A stretch of 64,000 bases of DNA from Branchipolynoe longqiensis. Lineage: Eukaryota; Annelida; Polychaeta; Phyllodocida; Polynoidae. The position numbers and the translations under genes are program-made. This document shows, piece by piece, positions 23,866 through 35,300 of the stretch. A model generated the notes under the pieces. It was not told the origin of the DNA. It saw only the letters and a program-made list of their open reading frames with translations, and made no database searches. The stretch covers positions 150,014,407-150,078,406 of the forward strand of contig CM059186.1 of NCBI GenBank assembly GCA_030323885.1, read 5' to 3'. Position 1 is the first letter of the stretch, and each line of letters opens with the position of its first letter.

Positions 23866-24509
23866 CTAAGATTCCTTATACGCGGTATGCAACATGCGAA
23901 TGCGGCAAAAAAATGAAAAGCATGTAAATGAATAGTGGTGCTTCCATACGTCCGAATGTGAATGCGAATGCGCAAGTGAATCGGTGCATGGACCGATTGG
24001 TGTGAATGCGAATGCAGAAACGCAAGGGGGAATCCTGATTTTAACATCACGGTGTGGGGTATCCCTGATAATGAAATGGGCACGGGTAGAGTAGTGGTGG
24101 GGCGTGAGGGGTAGTAGCGGGTGGGGAGGGGTGGGGTAGACACTGGAGCGGGTAACTGCATATGCCCTATCAGTTTATGTATGTTTGATAACTTCAGCTC
24201 TTTTGACTTGAATAATCAACAAAGAAGTACTTTATTGTGTTGTTTATATTTACGCGCATATGCACCCATGCATAGCACACTCTCACCCACTCACTCACTC
24301 ACTCACACACACTCATTTATTCACACTCACATGCACTCAACACTCACTATATGTTAAAGACCGCCACTGACTGCATCAATGCGACCGGTCATTATCACAT
24401 TTATAGAATCAAACCAAATCGCTGCATGCCACATGCCGCATGGGTATGGAATCAACCAAATCGCATGCTGCATGCCGCATTCGCATACCGCGGATAAGGA
24501 ATAGCTTAA
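23862..24509. mobile_element. MITE with AAGCTAAGATTCC/GGAATAGCTTAA ends
   Basis: Left AAGCTAAGATTCCTTATACG and right ATACCGCGGATAAGGAATAG are inverted. The interior is rich in GCGAATGCG and TGCCGCAT words. A second copy at 33913-34756 shares AGTGGTGCTTCCATA and GAATGCGAATGCG. An (ACTC)n tract lies at 24285-24340. It starts immediately at the end of the C-rich minisatellite. Confidence 0.7.
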
Positions 24510-24609
24510 CCATTGGCCCCAGTGCATAACCATGTCGGTCATTGGCCCGAGTTGCGTCGCAGCGCCATCTATCGATAATTCCTCATTCCACTGGCACTGC
24601 GCTTTTCCC

Positions 24610-24775
24610 TTTCCTAAATGCTGAGCGTGGTTAGGTACTGGTAGTGACAAGTATCAATTTTTAAGTCATTGGTTTCACTCAGTCAGGGTTCAAACCCACC
24701 ATGGGTTCATAAACTGTGATCGACCAAAACGGGAGGTGGATGCTCAACTCTTTCAGCCATCCTATTTAGTTATTC
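24610..24775 (-). repeat. SINE head fragment
   Basis: It contains the reverse of the tRNA-like head: GACAAGTATCAATTTTTAAG, CAGTCAGGGTTCAAACCCAC, CTCAACTCTTTCAGCCATCC. The body is missing. Confidence 0.6.
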
Positions 24776-25160
24776 TGGAAGCTTTTATCTAGAGTGACCC
24801 TTAATTTCCTGTTTAAGAAAAAGAAGATCATATATAGCATCCTATATATAGGGACCTACTTATTGGGAACTTTATTTTGAGTTAGGCCCTGTAGACATAA
24901 ATTTAGTAACATGCATATTGCTCGTAATTTAATTGTGTCGAAAATAAGTGTAGAATTAGCTAGGAATTTAATATTCTTCAGCACATGTCTGATGCAACCC
25001 ATTCATGCAATTTAATATTCTTCACCATGTCAGATGCAAACTATAATATGTAATCCTAATTAACACAAATTGCAAGCACTATATATCGCATATAGTCCAG
25101 TGTGTTTGAGTTAGAATTTGTTAATTCAATTTTATTTTGATATATTTTGAGCTAAATATA

Positions 25161-25730
25161 AGCCGTGTTCACACCTCGGCGTTAAGTCGCCTCATCTAGT
25201 GCGCCTAATCTAAGTCGGCTCACATTGGCTGTGTGAACCCGATTCTGAGGCGGATTAAGGCTGAGTCGCCTCATCTAGTTCGCCTCAAGTAGACCGCATC
25301 GCGAGGTGGTTTAAAAGAAGCGAACTAGCTTAAGTCGGCCCATATTGCCTGTGTGGACGGTAGCGGTTTAGATGCGGCGGATTAAGGACGTGACAGTCGA
25401 GACCTGAGTGTGTTGACTTTCCGCTAAATTTGCTGTATGAAGCTGCTAGCTGTGCACAGATATTTTTTTCATCATTTATTTTTAGGGTTTCACTGCCCAT
25501 CAGAAGTTTTGACTGTTCCAAAACAATACGATTCAGTCGAAACAGATCTAGGTCGCACCCACACTCTCTAGTGCCGACGTCGACTAACCGAAACTGGCAC
25601 TGGTTAGTTTGGACTTGCTCATGCGCAGATATCGATTTCCGCCTTAATACACTCCGTGTGTGGACACGACACTAGTTCGCCTCATCTAGTTTGCCTTATC
25701 TAGTTTGGCCTAAAGTTGTGGGTGTGAACA
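25161..25730. mobile_element. GTGTTCACAC-family foldback, right tip split by another foldback
   Basis: The left end AGCCGTGTTCACACC at 25161 is inverted near 25720 (GGTGTGAACACGG). The last CT of the expected right end appears only after the element at 25731-26196, so that element is nested in the tip. The interior carries the CAGATATTTTTTTCATCATT block shared with 19.5 and 22.5 kb. Confidence 0.7.
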
Positions 25731-26196
25731 CGGTGTGGCGGTTTCAGCGTGTTCCCGTGCTCAGCCGTGTCCCGTTGCTTCTGCGCATGCGCGGATTTCG
25801 CATCAACTCAGATCACCCGAGACACTTATTGGCGCATGCGCACATCCTACAAACTCGGGTCGAATAATCGAATACGCTTCTCCGCGCTCGGGTGGACATT
25901 TTTTTTTTTTTTTTAATAACCAATAAAAAATACAGCAAAATAGGATTTAGAGTATTTTATGATGGCCTAGTTTACCTATATTTCCATTTAATTAATCTAA
26001 GTTATTCTTTTTTTGCACACGGCACGTGTATTTGTCGACTCCACTCGCTGTGTTCTATTTGAAATTCTGACGACTGGGATGACCCGAGTCGCCCGGGTAG
26101 TGTTAATCGATTACGGCCATGTTTATTAGATTCTGACGCATGCGCAGAAGCGAGGTACACGTCTGAGCACGGGAACACGCTGAAACCGCCACACCG
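25731..26196. mobile_element. Foldback MITE with ~65-bp inverted ends, CGG flanks
   Basis: CGGTGTGGCGGTTTCAGCGT...GTTCCCGTGCTCAG at the left is repeated in inverted orientation at the right (CTGAGCACGGGAACACGCTG...). Similarity continues about 65 bp into GCTTCTGCGCATGCG. CGG lies at both borders and could be a 3-bp target duplication. It has no coding capacity. Confidence 0.8.
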
Positions 26197-27256
26197 GCTC
26201 TAGATAGGCCAAATCTAGGTAAGGACTTTGGTTTAGAAATTTCGAAACTTTCACCGAACTATGCAGCTCTAACTTCTAAGCAGCTCCGATATAAGAACTG
26301 ACACCTACATAATTATATATTTTATAATTAGATGTTACTTATTTTTTAGTTATTAAAGTCCAAGTTTCGGTTGCACAATATTACTAATTACTCTCGCAGC
26401 TATGTTTTGTCCACTGCAGGTGACTATTTGATCGAGTATCTATTCTTACTTGAAATTCGCTATCATCCTTGGCCCAACTCCTTTGCCTTGTGTATACTTG
26501 GTGAAGTACAGAGAATGCATTTAGACTTCTGCAAGTACGGTATGCTTAGATGGTAAATAGTGCAGGTTTCTCTCGATACATGTCGATTGATTCAACGAAT
26601 AACACTTAACGTAAAGACTAATGACGGTTAACTTACTTGGTGTACTATCCATTTCCTTCAATGGTGTTATTTATATTCAACCATAATAGATCATTGGCCT
26701 ACTAGACTAGTGTTATTATTGTTACTTATTTATAGACCTATTTCATATGACGTCAGCATAGCTATTTAGGTCAGAGCATACACAGCTTGGCTACAGGACG
26801 ACACATGGGCACATAGATAAAGGATTCACCCGGTACTCGCAGTACACCTGCAGCAGTACGGGGTGAATCTTTTTTGTATCTAATGGTCACACTGCAAACT
26901 CAATGGCTATGAGCAATCTTCATAGAGAAAAGGTGAAATATCTCTAAAACCAAACCACCTAGAAACAAACTGCTTGGCACACATATAGAAAACATATTCA
27001 ATGAAAAGATTATATTAGGTATGTGCCAAAAATTTTCAAACCCCTTCAATAATAAAACAAAAGGCACCACTGGAAAGACCTTGAAACGCCATTCAACATG
27101 ACACCAAGATTATGGGAATAGGTGGAGTATTAAGGAAGTTATGGCCTTTTCCAACTCTGAAATTGGTAATTATTTTCTTACATAAAATTAAGGTATAAGC
27201 ACTAGATTTCTGTGACTGAAATTGGTGACTCATTCTCTGACCAATAAGCCACCACA

Positions 27257-27632
27257 TGTAGCTCCTCTATTGCATTCCGCCTCGTGCCAATTCTGAGTGC
27301 CTCGTCACAATTTCCCCAAACTCAACAGTATATAAGATTAATAATGGCTACACATTCCAGTTAACATTTTTTTAATTCCAGATTGATATAGAAGGATGAA
27401 TTTGCAGGTTGAAATTGAGTGAAACTTTTGAAGTTATTATTGGTTTGTAGCTCCTCTATTGCATTGTGGCTCGTGCCAATTCTGAGTGCCTAGTCAAAAT
27501 TTCCCCAAACTCAACAGTATATAAGATTAATAATGGCTACACATTCCAGTTAACTTTTTTTAAATTCTAGATTGATATAAAAGGGTGAATTTGCATGTTG
27601 AAATTGAGTGAAACTTTTAAAGTTATTATTGG
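27257..27632. repeat. Two-copy direct repeat, ~187 bp
   Basis: GTAGCTCCTCTATTGCATT, AATTTCCCCAAACTCAACAG, TATAAGATTAATAATGGC and TTGAAATTGAGTGAAACTTT occur in the same order twice, starting near 27257 and 27446. It lies inside the left arm of the 3.1-kb foldback. Confidence 0.85.
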
Positions 27633-28399
27633 AATAGCAAACTTCACCAAATTGAAATATTGTTAAACTAAGCTGTAAAGGGATTCCCATGCTACATAAT
27701 AGACAAGAATAATCAAGATTGACCAATGCAAACCAATCATAGAGGCGTTTTTCTAGACCCCTCCAAAAAAAAGGTGCGATTGGCTGGATCAGTTTTGTTG
27801 TAAGAAAATATCCGCCGTTTGCGCACATACCTAATTATATTAAATTTATACGGTTAGGGTTATGCATTTTTATTAATTTTGAATAGAATTGATGTTTTGC
27901 ACTGCACATATCGGTAAACTCAATGCATTGTCAATGGACGTGAGCAATGTTCATACAGAAAAAGTTAAATATCTCTAAAATCACACCACCAATAACAAAC
28001 CGCTTGACACACATACAGAAAACATATTCAATGACAAGATTATATTAAATTTATATGGTTAGGTTTCTGCATTTCTATTAATTTTGAATAAAATTGACGT
28101 GGTGCACTGCACGTATAGGCAAACTCAATGCATTGCCAATGGCCATGAACAATCTTCATACAGAAAAAGTGAAATATCTCTAAAACCACCCCACCTAGAA
28201 ACAAACCACTGGGCACACATACAGAAAACATATTCAACAACAAGATTATATTAAATTTATGCAGTTAGGGTTCTGTATTTCTATTAATTTTGAATAAAAT
28301 CGACGTGTTCCACTGTGCGTATCGGCAAACTCAATGGCAGTGTGCCTTCGTTCTGCAGCCAACGTGTGCGCGCATACACAATGTTTATAACTTTAAAAG

Positions 28400-29105
28400 G
28401 GGTAGTAGTCTATACTAATATTATAGTAGGCATGTTAGAAATGGCAGTAAGACACTGATGTGTATGAACATTAATTAAAGGAGTGAAATTAAATACGACA
28501 GAAATTAAAGGAGTGAAATTTGAAGATATTCACATTTTAAACTATCATATTCATTTTTGCATGAATTTGTTCTATCTTTTGGTCAATTTTCATGAAGGTT
28601 AAGTGATGATCAGATGCATTTCAGTAGGCGATGTCAACAAAGTCACTCACCCTGGTTACCAATCTTTTCTTAAATTAAAAATTGCATAACTTTCTTAATA
28701 TATATATGTTTTTAAAATATATTTTGAAGCTTTTATTAATTTGTAATTACCAAGAGTAGTTGGTCAACTGTGTTACACATATAACTATGCTGACAGTGCT
28801 GCATTACATGACACCACCAAAACTTTGCAGATTTGAAGTGGACAACCACATTGTAGTTAAAGAATGGGAAAATCACCAATCAATGTTCACCCAATCGTTG
28901 TGAAAATTGGCCAATAGGTAGAAAACAGGTATGCAAAGATGAATATGGTAGTTTAAAAAATGAATACCCTCAAATCTGAGTGATTTCGAGAGGTATTGGT
29001 CAACGAAAAAGTATTCATATTACTTTTCATACAGCGGTGCCTCGCAGATGCGTACGTGTCCTCGGTATGGTTTCAACATGGCTGCGGCGTGAATAGCATC
29101 AATAG
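28400..29105 (+). mobile_element. ~650-bp repeat, second copy split at 45486-48532
   Basis: The stretch from AAGACACTGATGTG through GATCAGATGCATTTCAGTAG to CGGCGTGAATAG matches 45560-45700 plus 48036-48525 nearly base for base. The copy at 45.5 kb has 17-bp terminal inverted repeats. This copy lacks a clear left terminus and fills the centre of the 3.1-kb foldback. Confidence 0.75.
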
Positions 29106-30024
29106 ACCCCTTTCAATGTTTATAGACATTGTGTATGCGCGCGCACGTTGGCTGCAGAACGAATGCACACTGCCATTGAGTTTGCTGGTACGCTCAGTGC
29201 AAAATGTCTATTTTATTCAAAATTAATAGAAATCCAGAAGCCTAACCTTATAAATTGAATATAATCTGTTTGTTGAATATGTTTTCTATATGTGTTCCAA
29301 GCGGTTTATTTCTAGGTGGTGTAGTTTTAGAGATATTTAACTTTTTCTGTATGAAGATTGCTCAAGGCCATTGACAATGCATTGAGTTTGGCGGTACACG
29401 CAGTTCAAAACATCAATTTTATTTAAAATTAATAGAAATACAGAAACCTAACCGTATAAATTTAATATGATCTATTCGGTGAATATGTTTTCTATATGTG
29501 TTCCAATCGGTTTGTTTCTAGGTGGTGTGGTTTTAAAGATATTTCACCTTTTCTGTATGAAGATTGCTCACGGCCATTGACAATGTATTGAGTTTGCAGT
29601 GCAAAACATTAGTTTTATTCAAAATTAATAGAAAATGCAGAACCCTAACTGTATAAATTTAATATAATCGGTTTGTTGAATATGTTTTCTATATCTGTTC
29701 CAAGCGGTTTGTTTCTAGCTGTTGTTTTTTTAAGAGATATTTAAACTTTTCTCTATGAAGATTGCTCATAACCATTAAGTTTCCCGTGTGACCGTATGTC
29801 GTCCTGCAGCTAAGCAGCGTGCGCACTGACCTAAATACCTATGCTGACGTCATATGAAATAGATATATAGGCATACTACTAGTCGTACTAGTAGAACATC
29901 AATGTGAAGTAACTCTGTGGTCTCACAGTTGTATAAGACCAAACCCGAATGGGCTTTAGGTCAAACATCTGCTTAATAGGATAATGGTCCTTTTTTTTAA
30001 AATTGTGGTTATAATTATAATATA

Positions 30025-30069
30025 ATTACTATCCAGCTAAATATAACTTATATTTAGCTGGATAGTAAT
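30025..30069. repeat. 45-bp almost perfect palindrome
   Basis: A 22-nt arm (starting ATTACTATCCAGCTAAATAT) is followed by a single C and its exact inverted copy ending AGCTGGATAGTAAT. All 22 pairs match. No adjoining repeat explains it. Confidence 0.95.
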
Positions 30070-30289
30070 CATTTAATTTCATTAATGTACACAATTATGA
30101 ATTTTAAAATTCCCTACAGCAAAAACGCCACATTTAAAGAAGCCTAAATCTCCTCTAAATTTCCGCTTTATGTCCGTCTTCCATTTGACAGGTAATAAGT
30201 AATTTTAATAATATCCACACGAATATATTAGAGTAGCATGTATGGTAATTAAGTAGAAACAGTTACTATCACCTATCCCGAGCAGCTGT

Positions 30290-31065
30290 ATCCTAGTAAA
30301 GTTCTAGTTACTCCCGCAGCCCTGCCAAATAACCCATTAGAAAAAGGGGCGAAAGGCTGGGTAAATGAAATCAGTACATACATTCTTATATTAAGAAGCT
30401 CAATATATTCTTCATATACATCTTCATACTACTTTTGAGTTGAAAAATATAATAAAACTAGTAGTTTAATGGACTTTAAAAGTGGAAATTGATAGCATTC
30501 TGTGGTTGCCATCTTGTCTTTTTACCTTCTCTACCATTTCACCAACTGTGCTAATATAAGTATCCATTAGATATTGGAAACAGGAATTCCACTTCCAAAC
30601 TAAAGGAATTTTCACCGGTATTTAGACTACGTTGTCATTCACCCCTACTGTGCATACGTATGGGTGAATCTTTTATCCACCCACAGCCCTGGTCCTGTGA
30701 CTGGGCTGCTGAACAACCCACTAGAAAAAGTGTCAAACGGCTGGGCTAGGGAAATAACCGTATGATTTTGAAATCTAATGTACTAAATATATTGGTGAAA
30801 GGCTTATTCAGTATAGCCCACTATTTTTTATTGAAGAATGGATTAAATAATGTAGATTTACACACTTTAAAAGTAGAATTGAGTCCTTCCTGTGGCCGCT
30901 ATCTTGTGGGTTTTTTGTGTGCATTCTTTCTCAACTTTACGCCAGTGTAAATATAAATTGCACACTGGAATGACCACCTCCACAATTAATTCCTACTGAG
31001 CAGCTTTTGCTTAGATTTAAGCAGGCTTGTCAATCACCCCTACTCTGGATAGGGGTGAATCCTTT
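30290..31065 (+). mobile_element. Two tandem copies of the TAGATAAAGGATTCACCC MITE family
   Basis: Two diverged copies of about 385 bp lie head to tail. Each runs from a CTAGAAAAAG...GGCTGGG...GAAAT segment through GGTGAAA/CCATCTTGT words to an end GGGTGAATCTTTTATCC (30660) or GGGGTGAATCCTTTATCTA (31045). Left termini are worn. ORFs here do not look coding. Confidence 0.65.
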
Positions 31066-32124
31066 ATCTACTATTTCCCGACCCTCATGGGCAGCTCCTT
31101 AATTGTTCCTCGCCGAAGTAAATATTTTATATACTGAAAGCATAGACCACTAGGCCCATGCTTCAATTATCTTTTGGTAATGACGATTTGAGCCGAACTC
31201 TCCCTTAATTATTAAATAGTTGTACTTGGTGGCTACCAGGGCCTTTTGACTACGATGTTATGACTGGTTAGGTAAAATATCAAAAAGGTTCTTTGATGAG
31301 AGCCATTCGTAAACCTGCGGAGGTCCTTGTTCCAGACAGCATTGTTTATCTATATAGTATATTGGAATAGAGTTGCTGAACTGGAAGAGAATGCTACCAT
31401 CAAAGTGGTGGCCATTGAATTATCTCGATTCACCTTTGAAAATCTAATTACATACTTTCACCAATGCAGCACTCCAAAAGTAATAGGATATGAAAGATGA
31501 GTATATGAATAATAATGCTGTGTAAATTTGCTAGATTGATTAATTGAAATGATTATGTCTATAATCCAGCAGTCTGATAGTTTATCTTTACGATGGTTTA
31601 GTAGACCTGTTCACAGGCAACATGAGTATCTAAACTGATATCATTGTCAAGCAAGTTATCAGGGGCCATTATTGAGTTACAAAGTTAATCACTACTTTAC
31701 AATAGCACAAGGAGGATATGGCATTGTGAATGCACAAATATAAGCACTATGTCATTGGGACTGAAAGGGGGATTCAAATTTTGGTGAATTAATATTGATT
31801 CCATATCCATAGGTATAAGCTTTGATTTATTAACTGAAATGGTATGCTACATTTAATTTAGCATTGACACCAATATATGTGTTGTATGTTATACTAGCGT
31901 GGTGAGAGGTAATGGAGGGGAGGGGATGGTTACAACTGAATATCCTTCTAGAGGTAACATACTGTGATGGTGGGGTGTGGGATGGTCCTCTGTGGTTGAA
32001 GAGATATTCAAGGTAATCTCAGGTTGGGCCTATAGTTAGTGTAAGTAGGTGGTTATTAATGAATGATGTACCTCAGTATTCTTCACCATCTTAAGTTAAT
32101 GACCTCGCACTGTGCTGTTTACAG
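31066..32124. promoter_or_regulatory. Upstream region of the TFB2M-like gene
   Basis: About 1 kb of AT-rich sequence precedes the first coding exon. TTTACAG at 32118-32124 could be an acceptor, so the transcription start may lie further left in a non-coding first exon. I see no convincing TATA box or CpG island and record this only as the likely promoter-containing interval. Confidence 0.3.
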
Positions 32125-32130
32125 ACATGA

Positions 32131-32368
32131 ATGATGGCAGTCTTTGCGAAGACTGGGAGCATCCTGATGTGCTGGCCAGGGCAGTACTATTTGATCAGGC
32201 GGTTTCTACATGGACCCCGATTACTACAGGAAACATCGAAGCCGGTGAAGCGCAAGCTGGGCCGCGATGCTAAGGTGCCACGTCTCATCGACAAGAGAGT
32301 CGCGCAGGATGTTGCGCAAGCACTCAAACCACACCTCAGCCAGAGGCTAGTCTACGAATGTTGTCCAG
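32131..32368 (+). CDS. TFB2M: TFB2M-like exon 1: presequence and start of the fold
   Basis: It starts ATGATGGCAGTC after an in-frame TGA and ends CCAG/GTGTG in phase 1. It encodes a basic, hydrophobic N terminus, then PRLIDKRVAQDVAQALKP and LVYECCPG, the first half of SAM motif I. Confidence 0.85.
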
Positions 32369-35300
32369 GTGTGAAGTTCATTTGATTGTTGGGGTTATAC
32401 ATTCTCACAACATCTACGGTTATATCAGGATGGGCAACAACTAGTGCCATTGCACATCCATGGTGATTATATATAGGCCCTATACAGTAAAACCACCTCC
32501 ACAGATCGACCACTCCCTTATATTGATCGCTTTATTTGGGTCCCAAACGATCACCCATACAATATCATTGTAGCGATAAAAAACTCCCTAAACTAACCAC
32601 CTCCCTAAATGGACCATTTAAAGTCGCTCCCATGGTTGGTCAATTTAGGGAATGTTTACTGTAGATATATAGATATATATTTAATGCTACCCCACAGAGA
32701 GGCTATGCTGCCGACAACATTGACCCGATATCCCATGCAGTCATATCCCAATACTGTGTAAACCAGTCCTTGCCCTGGGTAATATGAGAGGCAGGATTGG
32801 TAGCGATAAGTATAAATGTGTGTAAGATTTTGGTTTGACTGATCCAGTCATCTCGTCCAGTTACAGGTCTGAAGAGATACTAAGCAGGTGTTGCCTGATA
32901 TGGGGTTTAGAGGGCTCAGGGGATGTGATAGGTATGTCAGATACCGATAGGGGCGTGTCGGTCACCATGTCTATAGTAAAATGTTTCTGCATTTTCACCA
33001 TTCCGGCCTTGATTAAAGTACTTTCACATTGGAATATTTTCATAAATTTTATATCACTGGAAAGAACATGACATAATCTCACCGAAAATATACATTAAAA
33101 TACCAAAATCAAAATACTTAGAACATAGAAAGCTGTAACAATGTGGCAATGGTAGCCGTTTATTATAATGGTGAATCCAGACTAAATTTAACAATTAAGC
33201 TGACATTAGAAATGCTATAATTTTCTCCCCTATTAAGATATTTTCAAAATTTCAACAGATTTGAGTTTGTCTCAGCAAGATCTGTTGAAAGAGCTTAAAT
33301 TTATACTGTTTGTTGTGTTTTGAAATTTTAGCTGATCTACCTAGCTGTGATAGTTGAATGAAAATGGACAGAATACAAGTTCACTTCTCGCCATGAATAT
33401 GGCCTTTGCTGCCAACACGACGTAAAACAACCACCAATCAATCAAACCATTCTTCCACTGACATTTGAGGGCACGTTGGTGGTGGAACTCATCTATAAGG
33501 ATGCTTGTTTGTAGGCTTAACTCATTATCATCATCATCATGCTGTCGGTCGCGATGCGACAAAGACTGCTTTCATTACTTGACTGCCGCTCTCCATTGTT
33601 TTGTGCGGTTGTACATTTCATGAAAGCTGCCTGCAAAAGTGTTGAAGTGCTGCTGGCTTTTGCAAGTTACCAGCGGCACTCTCTCGGGGAGCAAATAGAG
33701 GTTTCACACCGGTAAGAACATGTCAAGACAGGCGCAAAACTATTTGTCCCTGCAGTGGCTGGGTGGGGGATGTTGGGAGTTCCATACATCAACCGCCCTT
33801 ATTGCTGCCACAGTGACATGGTTTTCTGTTTAGGGTTTGCTCCCTTAGCCTTCGGTTCTGTCAAGAACCTGTACCACAAGGCAGTGGTTTACAACTCTGC
33901 AGGCTTAACTAATAAGCTAAGATTCCATATACAGTATAATACAGGGATGGAAGATGTCCGCGGTTTCTCGGATTTCCGCGATTTTTATATTTTCACAAAA
34001 TGCCAAGGATCTTTAATATGACAGTAATTGGTCAGTTTAAATCCAGTTCTTATATGACCTTAGTTATTGCTAGGACATAAAACCCAATCAAACAGCAAAG
34101 CAAGTATAGTGAGTACAGATAGGAAAGAGGGATTGGCATCATGGGCGATAATACAGTCACAACAAGGACAGCACCACTCTCAAATAATAGCCTGACTGAT
34201 TGATCAGTGGAATGGAGCTAGGATAGTGCTTGGAGAGTACTGTACCAAACCTGACTTCCGGGAATTTTCCGCGATTCTCTGACAGTGCTAAGCCTATGGG
34301 GAGAAGATGATCAGCGTTTTCGCGGAAATTCGCTGTTTCGGCAAGAACGTGATATCACAGTGATATGACGGGGGAATGTGAGTGGCATCTTTCTTTAGAT
34401 AATAGTTCATTATCCTAGTAATTATTACTATTATAGGAAACGGTTTTACTGCTTTGTCGGCGAAAATTAAGATAACCTCACCATAAATTTCCGCTTTTTT
34501 TTTGCCGGAGACCACTTTCATCTACACGGTATGAAAATACGACAAAAAATTGGAAAGCATGTAGATGCAGTGGTGCTTCCATATGTCCGGATGCGAATGC
34601 GAAAATGGCGAATGCGAATGCTACTCCATTTGCAATAGAGCAAACAGGAACTTTGACTTTCCTTCACAAATTTGTAGCAAGAAATACCGAAAATGGCATG
34701 CCGCATACACATTCGTATTCGCATGCTGGATACCGCGTATATGGAATCTTAGCTTTAGCTACATTACTGATTTATGTCCTTTCTTCGATTTTCCACCATC
34801 AAAGGTAAAGGTCTGCTGTCTGAAGCACTGCTGAACGTGGGAGTCCAGCACCTCGTTCTCTTGGAGCCACAGCAAAAATATTGGCCCCGGCTTGAGGTAA
34901 ATATTAAGGTTGCATAATCTGATGATTTTGAATTTCGGTATTCTTTTAAAGATAAATATATTAGCTTGGTCGTTACCTTGCCTTATTTTGAAGGAACTTT
35001 TATTTTAATTGACTAACTCTGGGGATGTTTGGAGTGAAAACATGCCAAAATTAATTTTTGTGTGCAAGTTAAAACAATGTCAATTTATGCATTGACAAAT
35101 TGCCGGGCCGGTGTCATGGTATAAAACCCCGGCCCGATCGCAGCCCCTGCCGTGAAGACAGTTGACTAAGCATTTATTTTTGTCAAATAAATTTAAAAAC
35201 TTTCAGTGGATCGATTAAAAATATCTTAATGCGCGATTGAAGAGGAAGATCTGAAGTATTTAATGTAACCTAAGAGCAATTTATGCTGAAAGTATTAAAA

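Larger units (their letters stand above)
26731..29869. mobile_element. 3.1-kb nested foldback element
   Basis: The outer ends are inverted: ATTTCATATGACGTCAGCAT (26740) against ATGCTGACGTCATATGAAAT (29842). Inside, a unit of about 200 bp (ATATCTCTAAAACCACACCA, ACATACAGAAAACATATTCA, GGTTAGGGTTCTGCATT) occurs three times direct (~26930, 27964, 28168) and three times inverted (~29318, 29521, 29720). Inner arms (GTTCTGCAGCCAACGTGTGC at 28350; GCACGTTGGCTGCAGAACG at 29143) flank a separate core at 28400-29105. A 67-bp relic of the TAGATAAAGGATTCACCC MITE lies at 26815-26880. A further copy of the 200-bp unit is at 35345-35490. No protein-coding ORF is supported. Confidence 0.8.
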
